64,000 nt of DNA, from positions 15,724 to 79,723 of the forward strand of contig DCHC01000036.1 in the NCBI GenBank assembly GCA_002314755.1, written 5' to 3'. Positions 34,325 to 44,716 of this stretch are shown in pieces. The stretch comes from Faecalibacterium sp. UBA1762 (GTDB taxonomy: Bacteria > Bacillota > Clostridia > Oscillospirales > Ruminococcaceae). The notes beneath the pieces are model-generated. The model saw only the letters and a program-made list of their open reading frames with translations, did no database searches and was not told the DNA's origin. The position numbers and the translations under genes are program-made. How positions within the stretch are numbered: the first letter of the stretch is position 1; every line of letters begins with the position of its first letter.

Positions 34325-35935
34325 ATGAAGAAGATTCTGGCACTGTTGCTGGTTCTGGCTATGGCTGTAAGCTTTGTCGCTTGCGCCGCCAAGACCGAAG
34401 AGCCTGCCGCTGAGTCTGCAAAGGTCGAAGTCGACGCAGAAGTCGCCGGCGAGGCTGTTGAGACTGAGGCAAAGTGGGACACCACTAAGCAGGACGAGAT
34501 CGTTGTTTCTTATATGAACAACTACTACAACGCTGGTTGGGATAAGGTTGCTGAGGAGTATATGGCTCTGCATCCCGAAACCACCATCACCTATGATGTT
34601 ATCGCTGATAACGACACCCTGTCTCAGAAGTTCGTCACCTGGTTCTCCAGCGACGACCTGACCGACGCCTCTGATATTACCCATATCAACTTTGCAGGCG
34701 TCGTCGGCGGTACGGATCTGTTGATGGAGCGCGGTCAGGTTTATGACTTCACCAACCTGCTGGACGAGACCAACCCCTACACCGGTACTACCGTTCGCAG
34801 CTATCTGGAAGATGCTGATATCAGCTCTCTGACCGAGGCTCACGGTATGTCCGCTCTGCCCTTTGACCACGTTGCAGTTGCTATGATGGTCAACACCGAT
34901 ATGCTGGCTGCTAACGGTTTGGAAGTCCCCACCACCTACGAAGAGCTGGTTGCTTGCTGCGCTGCTCTGAAAGAGGCTGGCGTTGAGACCCCCGTTCTGT
35001 CCACTCCCGAAGGCACCTACTTCATCTCCTCTTTGGGCGATGCTGCTATGCGTGATATGTACGGCGACTTCCTGATTATGGAAGGCGACGGCGAGTATGA
35101 TGCTGCTACCATGGCTGCCAACGCTGCTTTTGTGAACGACATCACCAATCCCGCATTTGACTACGGCATTAAGATTTCCGGCGAGCGCAAAGCTGCTTAT
35201 ATCAAAGAGAACGGCCGCGACACCGCTCTGAGCGTTTCTATCTGGAACGAGTACTGCAAGCTGGCTGTCTACTACAACGACAACTATCGTGAGTCTGCTT
35301 CTACCGAAGTTCTGAGCAGCTTCGAGATGCAGAACGGCGCTTTCCTGATCTCCGGTTCTTGGAACGTTGGCGTTCTGAACAAGGATATTCAGGAGATGGG
35401 CGAAGACGGCTTTGCATGGCAGACCATCGCATTCCCCAGCTTTGAGACCACTCCCGAAGGTTGGGCTACCGGCGAGATTCGTTCTCTGTACGGCATGGGT
35501 AACCAGATGGGTGTTATCAAGACCCACGGCGATGACGAGGACCATCTGAACCGTGTTCTGGACTTCATTATGTATGTTTACAGCCCCGCTGGCTGCGCCA
35601 CCATGTTCCAGGAGACCTTGAACGCAGGTTACTTCGTACAGGGCAACCCCGCTATCAAGGGTGTCAACCTGCCCGAGGAGATCAATGCTAAGCTGGCTGG
35701 CTTCATTCAGGAGTCTCCCATGCGCAGTGATCTGGATGTTCTGTTCGGCAATGGCGTCTACATGGCCGAGGATCAGGGCACTTACAACGATGCTTTCAAC
35801 AAGATGACCACCGGTGAGCTGGATGGCGAAGGCTTCCTGGCTGCTGTGAAGGCTATCCAGGATAAGTCTCTGGACGATGAGATTGCTCAGAACGGTTGGG
35901 ATCTGGATCCCGCTACCAAGGACGAGCACGTATAA
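34325..35935 (+). CDS. ABC transporter substrate-binding lipoprotein
   Basis: Extracellular solute-binding protein, family 1 (carbohydrate) type, 536 residues, lipid-anchored. The start MKKILALLLVLAMAVSFVAC ends in a lipobox cysteine (residue 20) followed by an acidic, alanine-rich linker. The mature domain begins near DEIVVSYMNNYYNAGWDKV and shows the two-lobed pattern typical of sugar-binding proteins (EEYMALHPETTITYDVIA; SALPFDHVAVAMMVNTDML). GAAGGAG precedes ATG 34325, which lies inside a longer frame. Strong codon bias suggests abundant expression. Two permease genes follow; the ligand cannot be read but related systems import oligosaccharides. Confidence 0.85.
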   Translation: MKKILALLLVLAMAVSFVACAAKTEEPAAESAKVEVDAEVAGEAVETEAKWDTTKQDEIVVSYMNNYYNAGWDKVAEEYMALHPETTITYDVIADNDTLSQKFVTWFSSDDLTDASDITHINFAGVVGGTDLLMERGQVYDFTNLLDETNPYTGTTVRSYLEDADISSLTEAHGMSALPFDHVAVAMMVNTDMLAANGLEVPTTYEELVACCAALKEAGVETPVLSTPEGTYFISSLGDAAMRDMYGDFLIMEGDGEYDAATMAANAAFVNDITNPAFDYGIKISGERKAAYIKENGRDTALSVSIWNEYCKLAVYYNDNYRESASTEVLSSFEMQNGAFLISGSWNVGVLNKDIQEMGEDGFAWQTIAFPSFETTPEGWATGEIRSLYGMGNQMGVIKTHGDDEDHLNRVLDFIMYVYSPAGCATMFQETLNAGYFVQGNPAIKGVNLPEEINAKLAGFIQESPMRSDLDVLFGNGVYMAEDQGTYNDAFNKMTTGELDGEGFLAAVKAIQDKSLDDEIAQNGWDLDPATKDEHV

Positions 35936-35979
35936 TTGCTACGCGTAAAGCTTTGGTAACAACCCTGAATAGGTAAAAA

Positions 35980-36013
35980 GTGTGGGCAGGACAGTTCACT
36001 TTGTCCTGCCCAC
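35980..36013 (+). terminator. intergenic stem-loop between binding protein and permeases
   Basis: TGTGGGCAGGACA and TGTCCTGCCCACA form a 13-bp perfect stem (about 35980-36014) with an 8-base loop and no T-run after it. Such hairpins after binding-protein genes usually stabilise the upstream mRNA or cause partial termination, so that binding protein exceeds permease. Confidence 0.65.
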
Positions 36014-36102
36014 ATCTTCCTGTAAGAAAAGAAAAAAGAGAAAAATTGCAAGGTGAGAAAAAAGCCTTTGCTGTTTCATCCCTTTGCAAAGGAGGGTTTT
36101 CG

Positions 36103-36990
36103 GTGCATAAGGAAAAAATTCGTTTTTCCATATACCCCTATCTGTTTATCGCCCCGACGATGATTCTGATAGCAATCTTTAGCTATTACGCCATGTTCAA
36201 TGGCATTTACACCTCTTTGACGGATTCCCGCTTAAGTAGTGTGACTACAAATTTTATTTGGTTTGAAAACTACAAGACGCTGTTCAGCGAATACGGAAAA
36301 GGATTCTGGACTTCCTTTAAGAATCAGGCTATTATGACCTGCTTCTCGGTCTTCCACTCTGTATTTTGGCCGCTTTTGACCGCTGAATTACTGTTCTTTG
36401 TCCGGCATAAAAAGGTTGCCGATGTAATTAAATCTCTGTTTGTTATCCCCATGCTGGTTCCCGGCATTGTTACTACCCTGATCTGGCGCTTCCTGTATAA
36501 CAAGGACTTCGGTTTTAATACCATCCTGGAAAAGCTGGGTTTGAAATCCTGGCAGCACAACTGGATGAACGATGAGAAAACCGCACTGGCAGCCGTTATT
36601 TTTATGGGCTTCCCCTTTGTTGCCGGTCTGTACTTCCTGATCTTCCACGCTGCTGTCAACAATATCGGCGCTGAGCTGTATGAGGCAGCCGTTATTGACG
36701 GTGCCAACAACTGGCAGGTCGCTTGGAAGGTGCATGTACCCAATGTGGTACCCTACATCAGTGTGATCGCCACTCTGTCCTTGATTGGTTCTCTGTCCGG
36801 CTTCGGCGCCATTGCGGCAACCACCGGCGGCGGACCGGGTACCTGTACCACCATTCCCTCGTTGCTGATGTATTCTGTTGCATTCCAGAACGGTCGTTTT
36901 GGTTATGCTTCCGCAATGGGTACTATCATTATGATTATCATTTTGGTGCTGACCATGGTTCAGCGTAAACTGACAAAGGGGGCAGAATAA
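36103..36990 (+). CDS. sugar ABC transporter permease (MalF-like)
   Basis: Inner-membrane permease, 295 residues, six hydrophobic segments. YPYLFIAPTMILIAIFSYYAMFNGIY starts the protein, and the EAA loop reads LYEAAVIDGANNWQVAWKVHVP (about 200-220), the site that docks the ATPase. The GTG at 36103 is chosen because AAAGGAGG (36089-36096) stands at proper distance; the longer frame from 35980 begins in the stem-loop region and encodes charged, non-membrane residues. The second permease follows with a 3-bp gap. Confidence 0.88.
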   Translation: MHKEKIRFSIYPYLFIAPTMILIAIFSYYAMFNGIYTSLTDSRLSSVTTNFIWFENYKTLFSEYGKGFWTSFKNQAIMTCFSVFHSVFWPLLTAELLFFVRHKKVADVIKSLFVIPMLVPGIVTTLIWRFLYNKDFGFNTILEKLGLKSWQHNWMNDEKTALAAVIFMGFPFVAGLYFLIFHAAVNNIGAELYEAAVIDGANNWQVAWKVHVPNVVPYISVIATLSLIGSLSGFGAIAATTGGGPGTCTTIPSLLMYSVAFQNGRFGYASAMGTIIMIIILVLTMVQRKLTKGAE

Positions 36991-36993
36991 GCT

Positions 36994-37830
36994 ATGCGTA
37001 TTAGAAAAGGTTTTGGCTATTTTCTATCCCGTTTTGGTTTGTTGGGGTTGGTTTTCTTAACCTTCTTCCCCTTTGTGATGATGATCAACATGTCTTTAAA
37101 GAAGAATGTGGATATCCGTCTGCATTTTCTGAGCTGGCCTGCCTTCAATAAAATCGAGTGGGTCAACTTTTCCAAAGCATGGAGTTTCGTAAAGCATCCC
37201 ATTTGGAACTCGTTGTTCGTCTGCTTTGTATCCCTGTTCATGATTCTATTTATGGTTTCTCTGTCCGGTTACGCTTTTGGACGGATGAAATTCCGTGGCA
37301 GAGAGTTCTGCTTTGCTTTCATTTTGATTGTTATGATGATTCCCTACACCATGCTGCTGGTGCCCAACTATAAGATTATCCGTTCCTTTGGTATGCTGAA
37401 TACCTACTGGGCGTTGATCGTTCCGTATATTCAAGGTCAGCAGATTTTCGGTATTGTGTTGGCACGAACCTTCTATGAGTCCTTGCCCATGGAAATGTTC
37501 GAGGCTGCCAAGATCGACGGTGCAGGTGAATTCCAGATCTACACCCGCATTGCATTGCCTTTGAGCGTTCCTACCCTGATCACCGTCGGTGTTACCAGCG
37601 TGACCAGTATGTACAATGACTACATTTGGCCCGCACTGGTGCTGACCAAGGGCGATAAGATCAAAACCTTCTGTCAGATTGTGTTTAACAACGCTGCCGG
37701 TAACGGTACCTCTGACTACGGTATGATCACCGCCGCCTTCATTATCGGTACATTGCCGCTGCTGATCATTACGGTCTCCTGCCTGAAGTATTACCTTGCC
37801 GGTATGCTGCAGGGTGCTGTAAAGGGTTGA
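36994..37830 (+). CDS. sugar ABC transporter permease (MalG-like)
   Basis: Second membrane subunit, 278 residues, six hydrophobic segments. LVFLTFFPFVMMINMSLKKN at the start, and the EAA loop is MEMFEAAKIDGAGEFQIYTRIALP (about 167-190). NDYIWPALVLTKGDK is a family landmark. The ATG lies 3 bp after the first permease stop, so both are translationally linked. No ATPase gene follows; many Firmicutes importers of this kind share a single MsmK/MalK-type ATPase encoded elsewhere. Confidence 0.88.
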   Translation: MRIRKGFGYFLSRFGLLGLVFLTFFPFVMMINMSLKKNVDIRLHFLSWPAFNKIEWVNFSKAWSFVKHPIWNSLFVCFVSLFMILFMVSLSGYAFGRMKFRGREFCFAFILIVMMIPYTMLLVPNYKIIRSFGMLNTYWALIVPYIQGQQIFGIVLARTFYESLPMEMFEAAKIDGAGEFQIYTRIALPLSVPTLITVGVTSVTSMYNDYIWPALVLTKGDKIKTFCQIVFNNAAGNGTSDYGMITAAFIIGTLPLLIITVSCLKYYLAGMLQGAVKG

Positions 37831-37880
37831 TACTCGGCATGAAGCTGTGCAGATAACTGCGCAGAAAAAAATCCGTATAA

Positions 37881-37911
37881 AAAACACCTGTCTTGCGGCA
37901 GGTGTTTTTTT
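37881..37911. terminator. terminator after the importer operon
   Basis: AACACCTG and CAGGTGTT form a stem around TCTTGCGG, with an A-run before and seven T after; functions for the plus strand and possibly for the convergent Lrp gene. Confidence 0.8.
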
Positions 37912-37975
37912 CATAGAAAAGCGCGCCGCATAAACCGAAAGGGCTAACTGCAAGCGCGCTTTTATGCTGTTTCGT

Positions 37976-38398
37976 TTATTGCTGGCGTTCTACCAAAGAG
38001 CTTAGGACGATTTGGGTGTTGGTCTGACCGTATTCCTGCAGATCGTTCAGCAGATGCTCCAAAGTTTCTATATTGGGACAGTGTACTAAAATGACATAGT
38101 TGCGGCTGCCGGTGACGGATGTGCAGCGCTCTACCAGCGGTTCATCCACAATACGGGCACAAAAAGCATCCTTTTTATCGTGGAAAGTGGCAATATCTAT
38201 GTAGGCACTGATGGTCCCCTTGCCTTGCGGATAGCCCATCCGAACGGTATAGCCGTTGATGGTACCGTCCCGTTCCATTTTGTGAATACGCTCACTAACA
38301 GCCGGCGCTGTCAACTGTACCACGCCTGCTATCTCCTTTACGGGAATACGTGCGTTTTGTACCAACAGAGACAAAATCTTCTTATCTATCGCGTCCAT
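37976..38398 (-). CDS. Lrp/AsnC family transcriptional regulator
   Basis: 140-residue regulator with an N-terminal helix-turn-helix (residues 1-55: DAIDKKILSLLVQNARIPVKEIAGVVQLTAPAVSERIHKME pattern seen in parts) and a C-terminal RAM ligand-binding domain (about 65-140) including GTISAYIDIATFHDK and TGSRNYVILVHCPN. Lrp-type proteins bind amino acids and form octamers. AAGGAGGAGAAGAT precedes the ATG. It has its own promoter and stands next to, but in the same direction as, the glycerol operon end. Effector unknown. Confidence 0.9.
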   Translation of the reverse strand: MDAIDKKILSLLVQNARIPVKEIAGVVQLTAPAVSERIHKMERDGTINGYTVRMGYPQGKGTISAYIDIATFHDKKDAFCARIVDEPLVERCTSVTGSRNYVILVHCPNIETLEHLLNDLQEYGQTNTQIVLSSLVERQQ

Positions 38399-38468
38399 AT
38401 CTTCTCCTCCTTTTTATACAGAAAACGAATCTTTTCTCCTAAACAAACAGGATATTAAGCCTACACTT

Positions 38469-38497
38469 ATTATAGTAAATCACAGAACAAAATGCAA
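38469..38497 (-). promoter_or_regulatory. promoter of the Lrp gene
   Basis: On the minus strand TTGCAT (38492-38497), 17 bp, TATAAT (38469-38474), 70 bp ahead of the start codon. Sequence 38500-38585 is AT-rich and holds nothing else recognised. Confidence 0.65.
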
Positions 38498-38588
38498 TAA
38501 CTTTAAAATAATATTATCGGAATATTTAGTTAGAATATGACCCAAAATAGGTTAGAAGATTGATTGGACGAAAAAAGGAAGCTATTTA

Positions 38589-40085
38589 TTATGAAGGTTC
38601 AGACTGTGCCCATTGCAGGGAGCGGCCAACCGCTTTATCCCAGCCGCGGCAAAGGCTTAACCGCTCGGCATCCGTCATAGCCGGCTCAAAAATATGTTCG
38701 CACTGATAGCAGGCTTTAATTTCCCGGGTACTTTGCCAAAAGCCGGTGGCAAGACCTGCCAGGTAGGCGGCACCCAGCGCGGTGGTCTCCCGTATTTTGG
38801 GGCGGATAACACTGGTAGCCAAAATATCGGCCTGGAACTGCATTAAAAAGCTATCACGACAGGCACCGCCATCCACCTGTAAACCGGGCAGACAGATGCC
38901 GGTATCCGCCTGCATTGCCTGTACCAGGTCTGCAACCTGATAGGCAATCGATTCCTCTGCAGCACGGATGATATGCTCCGGCTTGGTACCACGGGTGATG
39001 CCGACAATGGCGCCTCGGGCATACATATCCCAATGAGGGGCACCCAAACCGGTAAAAGCGGGTACCAGATACACACCGCCGGTATCCGGTACCTTACGGG
39101 CAAAATATTCCGCGTCGGCGGCGTCCCGAATCAGCTTCATCTCATCCCGCAGCCATTGCATCACGGCACCGCCTACAAAGACACTGCCCTCCAACGCATA
39201 CTGTACTTTACCGCTTAGCCCTATGGCAATTGTGGTCAGCAGACCGTGGGTGGAGTGATAAGCCTTATCACCGGTGTTCATCAGCAAAAAGCAGCCGGTA
39301 CCGTAGGTGTTTTTTGCTTCACCGGGTGCAAAACACCCCTGACCGAACAGGGCTGCCTGTTGGTCACCGGCAATACCGGCAATGGGCACCTCAACCCCCT
39401 GGATATTGCAGTGCCCGAAAACGGCGCTGGAATCGCAGACCCGGGGCAGCATGCTGCGGGGAATATCCAGTGCCTTTAAGATGGTATCATCCCATTGCAG
39501 GGTGTGAATGTTAAACAGCATGGTGCGGCTGGCGTTAGTGACGTCGGTAATATGTACCTTGCCGTCGGTCAGTTTCCAGACCAGCCAGCTATCTACGGTG
39601 CCAAAGGCCAGCTCGCCGTTTTCTGCTTTTTGTCGGGCACCGGGCAGATTGTCCAGTATCCATTTGATCTTGGTGGCGGAAAAATAAGCATCTATGGGCA
39701 GACCGGTTGCCTGACGGATATAGGGGGCAAGACCCTGCGCGGTCAGCTCTTCACAGATGGATGCGGTGCGGCGGCACTGCCAAACAATGGCGTTACAGAT
39801 GGGTTTTCCGGTGGCTTTTTCCCAAACAACCGTGGTCTCACGCTGGTTGGTAATGCCGATTGCAGCAAGCTGTCGGGGGGAGATGTTGCACTGGGCAAGC
39901 ACCTCCATCATCGCCGCATATTGCCCGGAGTAAATTTCCATCGGGTCATGCTCTACCCATCCGGCCTGAGGATATATTTGACGAAATTCCTTTTGGACGG
40001 TTCCGATGATATTCTGCTCTTTGTCAAAAAGAATCGCCCTGCTGCTGGTGGTACCCTGATCCAAAGCTAAAATATAGTTTTTCAT
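38589..40085 (-). CDS. glpK: glycerol kinase
   Basis: Phosphorylates glycerol to sn-glycerol 3-phosphate with ATP. FGGY kinase of 498 residues: [21 protein letters not shown] (N-terminal phosphate loop), [25 protein letters not shown] (glycerol site), [24 protein letters not shown] and [10 protein letters not shown] are all characteristic. AGGGAGGTTACACT precedes the ATG. Final gene of the four-gene minus-strand operon that also encodes the enzymes oxidising the product. A glycerol facilitator gene is not in the window. Confidence 0.96.
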   Translation of the reverse strand: MKNYILALDQGTTSSRAILFDKEQNIIGTVQKEFRQIYPQAGWVEHDPMEIYSGQYAAMMEVLAQCNISPRQLAAIGITNQRETTVVWEKATGKPICNAIVWQCRRTASICEELTAQGLAPYIRQATGLPIDAYFSATKIKWILDNLPGARQKAENGELAFGTVDSWLVWKLTDGKVHITDVTNASRTMLFNIHTLQWDDTILKALDIPRSMLPRVCDSSAVFGHCNIQGVEVPIAGIAGDQQAALFGQGCFAPGEAKNTYGTGCFLLMNTGDKAYHSTHGLLTTIAIGLSGKVQYALEGSVFVGGAVMQWLRDEMKLIRDAADAEYFARKVPDTGGVYLVPAFTGLGAPHWDMYARGAIVGITRGTKPEHIIRAAEESIAYQVADLVQAMQADTGICLPGLQVDGGACRDSFLMQFQADILATSVIRPKIRETTALGAAYLAGLATGFWQSTREIKACYQCEHIFEPAMTDAERLSLCRGWDKAVGRSLQWAQSEPS

Positions 40086-40192
40086 AGTGTAACCTCCCTG
40101 AATACCGGTTAAAAAGGACAGTCAGAACACCGCATACCGTTTTGCACAGCTGCAGGGGTCTGACTGTCGCATTTGCGGTACAACAACGTTTA

Positions 40193-40543
40193 TTAGACCT
40201 TTTCAAAGGCTTTGACGGCAACCAGATCCACACCGGTACCCAGCAGATCCGGCAAGATCACCTGTCCGACCCTTACAGGCGCGCTAACCTCAACACTCTG
40301 CAGTGCTTTCATGGCAGGGAACAGCTTATCCTTTGGGATTGCACCGGCTGTCTTGACCGGACAGCGCCGGGCGTTGCAGCCGGTCAGTTTGACGGTGCTG
40401 GTCAAAACCCGTACCGGATTTTGCAGCTCCGCTGCGCCGTAGGCAGCACCGCGGGAACAGTTGTTTCCGGTTACGGCAAAGGTAGTTTCATCTACCTGTA
40501 AATGACAACCCTTGGGGCATACAATACAAATCAGTTCTTTCAT
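40193..40543 (-). CDS. DUF1667 cysteine-rich protein of the glycerol operon
   Basis: 116-residue cytoplasmic protein starting MKELICIVCPKGCHLQV, with cysteines in CIVCPKGC, NNCSRG and RRCPVKT that could bind an iron-sulfur cluster. Proteins of this family are regularly encoded beside the two FAD oxidoreductases of an anaerobic glycerol-3-phosphate dehydrogenase, perhaps replacing the GlpC electron-transfer subunit. AAAGGAAGCAAAACCC precedes ATG 40543; the frame continues upstream but that part overlaps the GlpB-like gene. Function in electron transfer is inference from context. Confidence 0.85.
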   Translation of the reverse strand: MKELICIVCPKGCHLQVDETTFAVTGNNCSRGAAYGAAELQNPVRVLTSTVKLTGCNARRCPVKTAGAIPKDKLFPAMKALQSVEVSAPVRVGQVILPDLLGTGVDLVAVKAFEKV

Positions 40544-40571
40544 GGGTTTTGCTTCCTTTCCCTTGAGTGGG

Positions 40572-41843
<1,272 letters not shown>

Positions 41844-41913
41844 CTTTCTGAAAAATCCTTTCTGGAAATAGAAGAAACCGACCCACTATTGTGATCCCCA
41901 AAATAGCAAAGTA

Positions 41914-43347
41914 TCAATCCTGTTTGGTTTCGCCGCACAGTACCCAGCTGCCGTCGGAATCCATGGGGATGTCCGCCGGGGAAACACCGTATTCCCGCGC
42001 CAAAATATCCTGTACACGGGGACCGCAGAAGCCGCCCTGACACCTGCCCATACCGGCACCAACCCGGCGTTTGACACCGTTGACACTGTAGGGTGGAATG
42101 GGCGTCTTTAAGCAGGCAAGAATTTCGCCCTCGGTGACGGTCTCACACCGGCAGATCACCCTGCCGTAGGTGGCATCCCGGCGGATCAGCACATTTCTTT
42201 CCTCAGCGGAAAGCTCTTTGAATTTGATCCGTTTACGGGTATCGTCAAAATGTGCCTTGGGGCAAAGCTTCAAACCGGCCTGCTCCAGCAGCTCACAGGC
42301 ATATTTGGCGATAGCCGGAGCAGAGGATAGCCCCGGGCTTTTTATCCCTGCCAAATCAAAGAAATGGGGGGCATAGGCGCTTTCCTGAATGAGAAAATCA
42401 TGGCTGTCATGGTTTGCGCGCACACCGGCAAAATTGCGGATGTTTTCGCCGAACCCGATGCTCGGCACGCTGCGCAGAGCGGCGGCGCGGACGAAGGCAA
42501 GACCCTCCTGGGTGGTTTGGGTCTGGTCGGCATCCGAAACATTTTCGGCATTGGGGCCGACAATCAGGTTGCCGTGTACCGTGGGGCTGACCAAAACACC
42601 CTTGCCTTTTTCGTTGGGGCACTGAAAAACAACTGTGTGGACCAGCTCGCCCTGGGATTTATCCAGCAAAAAATACTCGCCGCGGGCAGGGGTTATCTGA
42701 TACTCCGGCGGGGCGATCAGGGCATGAACCTGCTCTGACTTGACACCGGCACAGTTCAAAATGTACCGGCCCTCAAACACACCGGCGGGGGTGGTGATCC
42801 GGTAGCCGCCGTCAATCTTTTCAATCGCTGTGGCTGCTGCCCGCCGTACCAGCTGTACGCCGTTTTTAACAGCTACCTCCGCCATGGCAAGGCAGTACTC
42901 CCACGGGCAGATCACACCTGCGCTGGGGGCATACAAAGCACCGCAGACCTCGTCGGAAAGCTTGGGCTCCATCCGGTGGGTCTGCTCTTTATCCAGCAGG
43001 GCAAGGCCGGGAACGCCGTTGGCGTTGCCCCGGTCATATAGCTTTTGCAGTGTTTTCAAATCGGCACCGTCAAAGGCAACGACAAGGGAGCCGATTTGGG
43101 CAAAGGGAACATCCAGCTTTGCACAAATCTCCTTGCAAAGCTCCACGCCCTGCACATTCAGTTTGGCCATACGGGTACCCGGATAAGGGTCGTACCCCGC
43201 ATGAATAATGGCACTGTTGGCCTTGGTGGTGGCATTCGCCACGTCATTATCTGCCTCCAGCACGGTGACCGAAAGCTGAGCGCGGGACAGTTCATACGCA
43301 CAGGCTGCGCCGATGACGCCGCAGCCGATGATAATCACATCAGTCAT
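41914..43347 (-). CDS. glycerol-3-phosphate dehydrogenase-like FAD oxidoreductase (GlpA-like)
   Basis: 477-residue DAO-fold flavoenzyme with a BFD-like iron-sulfur domain. MTDVIIIGCGVIGAACAYEL is the FAD loop; ATTKANSAIIHAGYDPYPG is typical of anaerobic GlpA. The C-terminal 90 residues contain CRCETVTEGEI and GMGRCQGGFCGP, the four cysteines of a [2Fe-2S] BFD-like domain. ATG 43347 follows AAAGGAAGAATTC; a longer frame starts at 43404 but its extra residues are not GlpA-like. First gene of the glycerol operon, divergent from the glycosidase gene. Confidence 0.88.
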   Translation of the reverse strand: MTDVIIIGCGVIGAACAYELSRAQLSVTVLEADNDVANATTKANSAIIHAGYDPYPGTRMAKLNVQGVELCKEICAKLDVPFAQIGSLVVAFDGADLKTLQKLYDRGNANGVPGLALLDKEQTHRMEPKLSDEVCGALYAPSAGVICPWEYCLAMAEVAVKNGVQLVRRAAATAIEKIDGGYRITTPAGVFEGRYILNCAGVKSEQVHALIAPPEYQITPARGEYFLLDKSQGELVHTVVFQCPNEKGKGVLVSPTVHGNLIVGPNAENVSDADQTQTTQEGLAFVRAAALRSVPSIGFGENIRNFAGVRANHDSHDFLIQESAYAPHFFDLAGIKSPGLSSAPAIAKYACELLEQAGLKLCPKAHFDDTRKRIKFKELSAEERNVLIRRDATYGRVICRCETVTEGEILACLKTPIPPYSVNGVKRRVGAGMGRCQGGFCGPRVQDILAREYGVSPADIPMDSDGSWVLCGETKQD

Positions 43348-43394
43348 TACAGAATTCTTCCTTTCTGAAAAGAAAACAAAAATAAACCCATATA

Positions 43395-43423
43395 AATATA
43401 GCACAATCGCTTTGTTATATCAA
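43395..43423 (-). promoter_or_regulatory. promoter of the glycerol operon
   Basis: Minus strand TTGATA (43418-43423), 17 bp, TATATT (43395-43400), 48 bp ahead of the GlpA-like start. Confidence 0.55.
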
Positions 43424-43487
43424 GCCAGGGGGCAGAAAAAGAATGGGTTACGGATAGTAGGTACCCGGTATATTTTTTAAAAAACAC

Positions 43488-43515
43488 TTGAGATAATTCG
43501 ATAATATGATAAAAT
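43488..43515 (+). promoter_or_regulatory. promoter of the glycosidase-like gene
   Basis: TTGAGA (43488-43493), 16 bp, TAAAAT (43510-43515), about 30 bp before the start codon and divergent from the glycerol operon promoter. Confidence 0.5.
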
Positions 43516-43546
43516 AAGAGCAACAGGAAAAAGAAGGGAGCTTACT

Positions 43547-44611
43547 ATGAAATACCTAAAAAATGTGCAGGACAGGGGTATTGTCCTTACCCCCGATACG
43601 TTGGGACAGCCGGTCTACCGGTGGGACGGCGGCGGCATGCGCGAGGCGATTTTAAACAAAGAGGATGGCTGGTTTATACTAAACTATGACGGCGCTATGC
43701 CGGGCGAAAACAGCACCAGCTACTGGAACGCCTGCCAGGCTCGCAGCAAAGATTTGGTCCACTGGGAAAAGCTGGGCCCCAACATGGTGGCAAGCGCCCT
43801 CTGCCATCCGGAAAGCAGCTGGGAGACCTACAAGGATTTTTGCAGCGCCAGCAGTCCATGGAGCTTTTATTCGGACGGCAGATGGTACCATTACTATGTT
43901 GGCGCGGATCACACCGCACCCGATGGCACCCCGGCATTTTGGTACTCGACCATGCTTGCCACCAGCGAAACATTGACCGGCTTGTGGCATAAAAGATGTG
44001 ATGATGAGGGCTGTGCCCGCCATGTCTGCCTGACCATGGGCCCGGCAGGAAGCTGGAACGATGTGACCACCAGCCCGGGTCAGATTGTGGAGAATCCACG
44101 TTGGACACAGGACCCCAAGGGGGAAAAACGCTACTTGATGTTTTACAGCGGCAGCTGCAGCGGTGAGACCAAGCGAAGCCTGGGCATTGCCCGCAGCAAT
44201 GATTTGGCGGTCAGTGATGATTTTGACGCTCCGCAGGGCAGCTTCTGGCAAAAGGACGATCAGCCGATTCTGCCGCCGGAGCATGATATCGAAAACACCT
44301 CCATCTATTACGAGGAGGAAACCGGCCTGTGGTGGCTATTTACCAACCATATTTACGCCAACGCCTACACCGATTCTGTCTGGGTGTATTGGACAAAGGA
44401 TTTAGAGCATTGGGATCCGGAAAACCGCGCGATTGTGGTGGATAAGACGGTCAGCAGCTGGGCGCATGGGGCGATCGGTATGCCGACGGTGATGAAAAAA
44501 GATGACAGCACACTGGTTTTGCTATATGACGCCGTACCGGGCGACGGTACCGGTCATCTGCACCGCAGCATCGGCCTTGCCGAGATCTCGTTGCCGTTGC
44601 AGGCAGAGTAA
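43547..44611 (+). CDS. glycoside hydrolase-like five-bladed beta-propeller protein (GH43/117-type)
   Basis: 354-residue cytoplasmic protein with repeated WYHYYVGAD, RYLMFYSGS, LWWLFTNHIY and LVLLYDAVPG strands, the pattern of GH43/GH32/GH117-type beta-propellers. Acidic residues in blades (YDGAMPG, NPRWTQDPKG, DIENTSIYYEEETG) could be catalytic. AAGAAGGGAG precedes the ATG. No signal peptide, so it would act on imported oligosaccharide. The exact family and substrate are uncertain. It converges on the carbohydrate-binding gene behind a shared terminator. Adjacent sugar transporter and glycerol genes fit a sugar-use context. Confidence 0.65.
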   Translation: MKYLKNVQDRGIVLTPDTLGQPVYRWDGGGMREAILNKEDGWFILNYDGAMPGENSTSYWNACQARSKDLVHWEKLGPNMVASALCHPESSWETYKDFCSASSPWSFYSDGRWYHYYVGADHTAPDGTPAFWYSTMLATSETLTGLWHKRCDDEGCARHVCLTMGPAGSWNDVTTSPGQIVENPRWTQDPKGEKRYLMFYSGSCSGETKRSLGIARSNDLAVSDDFDAPQGSFWQKDDQPILPPEHDIENTSIYYEEETGLWWLFTNHIYANAYTDSVWVYWTKDLEHWDPENRAIVVDKTVSSWAHGAIGMPTVMKKDDSTLVLLYDAVPGDGTGHLHRSIGLAEISLPLQAE

Positions 44612-44646
44612 TGGGATAACTTGTAAGGTCAAAACGCTTTACACGC

Positions 44647-44682
44647 AAAAAGAGGACACCCGCGAAGGTGTCCTCTTTTTTT
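44647..44682. terminator. bidirectional terminator
   Basis: AAAAAGAGGACACC and GGTGTCCTCTTTTTTT form an 11-bp stem; it serves both the glycosidase gene (plus) and the carbohydrate-binding gene (minus). Confidence 0.9.
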
Positions 44683-44716
44683 GCAAGAAATGGGTCAAAG
44701 CGGTTGCTGCAGATAA

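Noticed and set aside
34250..35929. 559-codon minus-strand frame opposite the binding-protein gene
   Set aside because: Arises from strong codon bias of the lipoprotein gene; no start site or motif.
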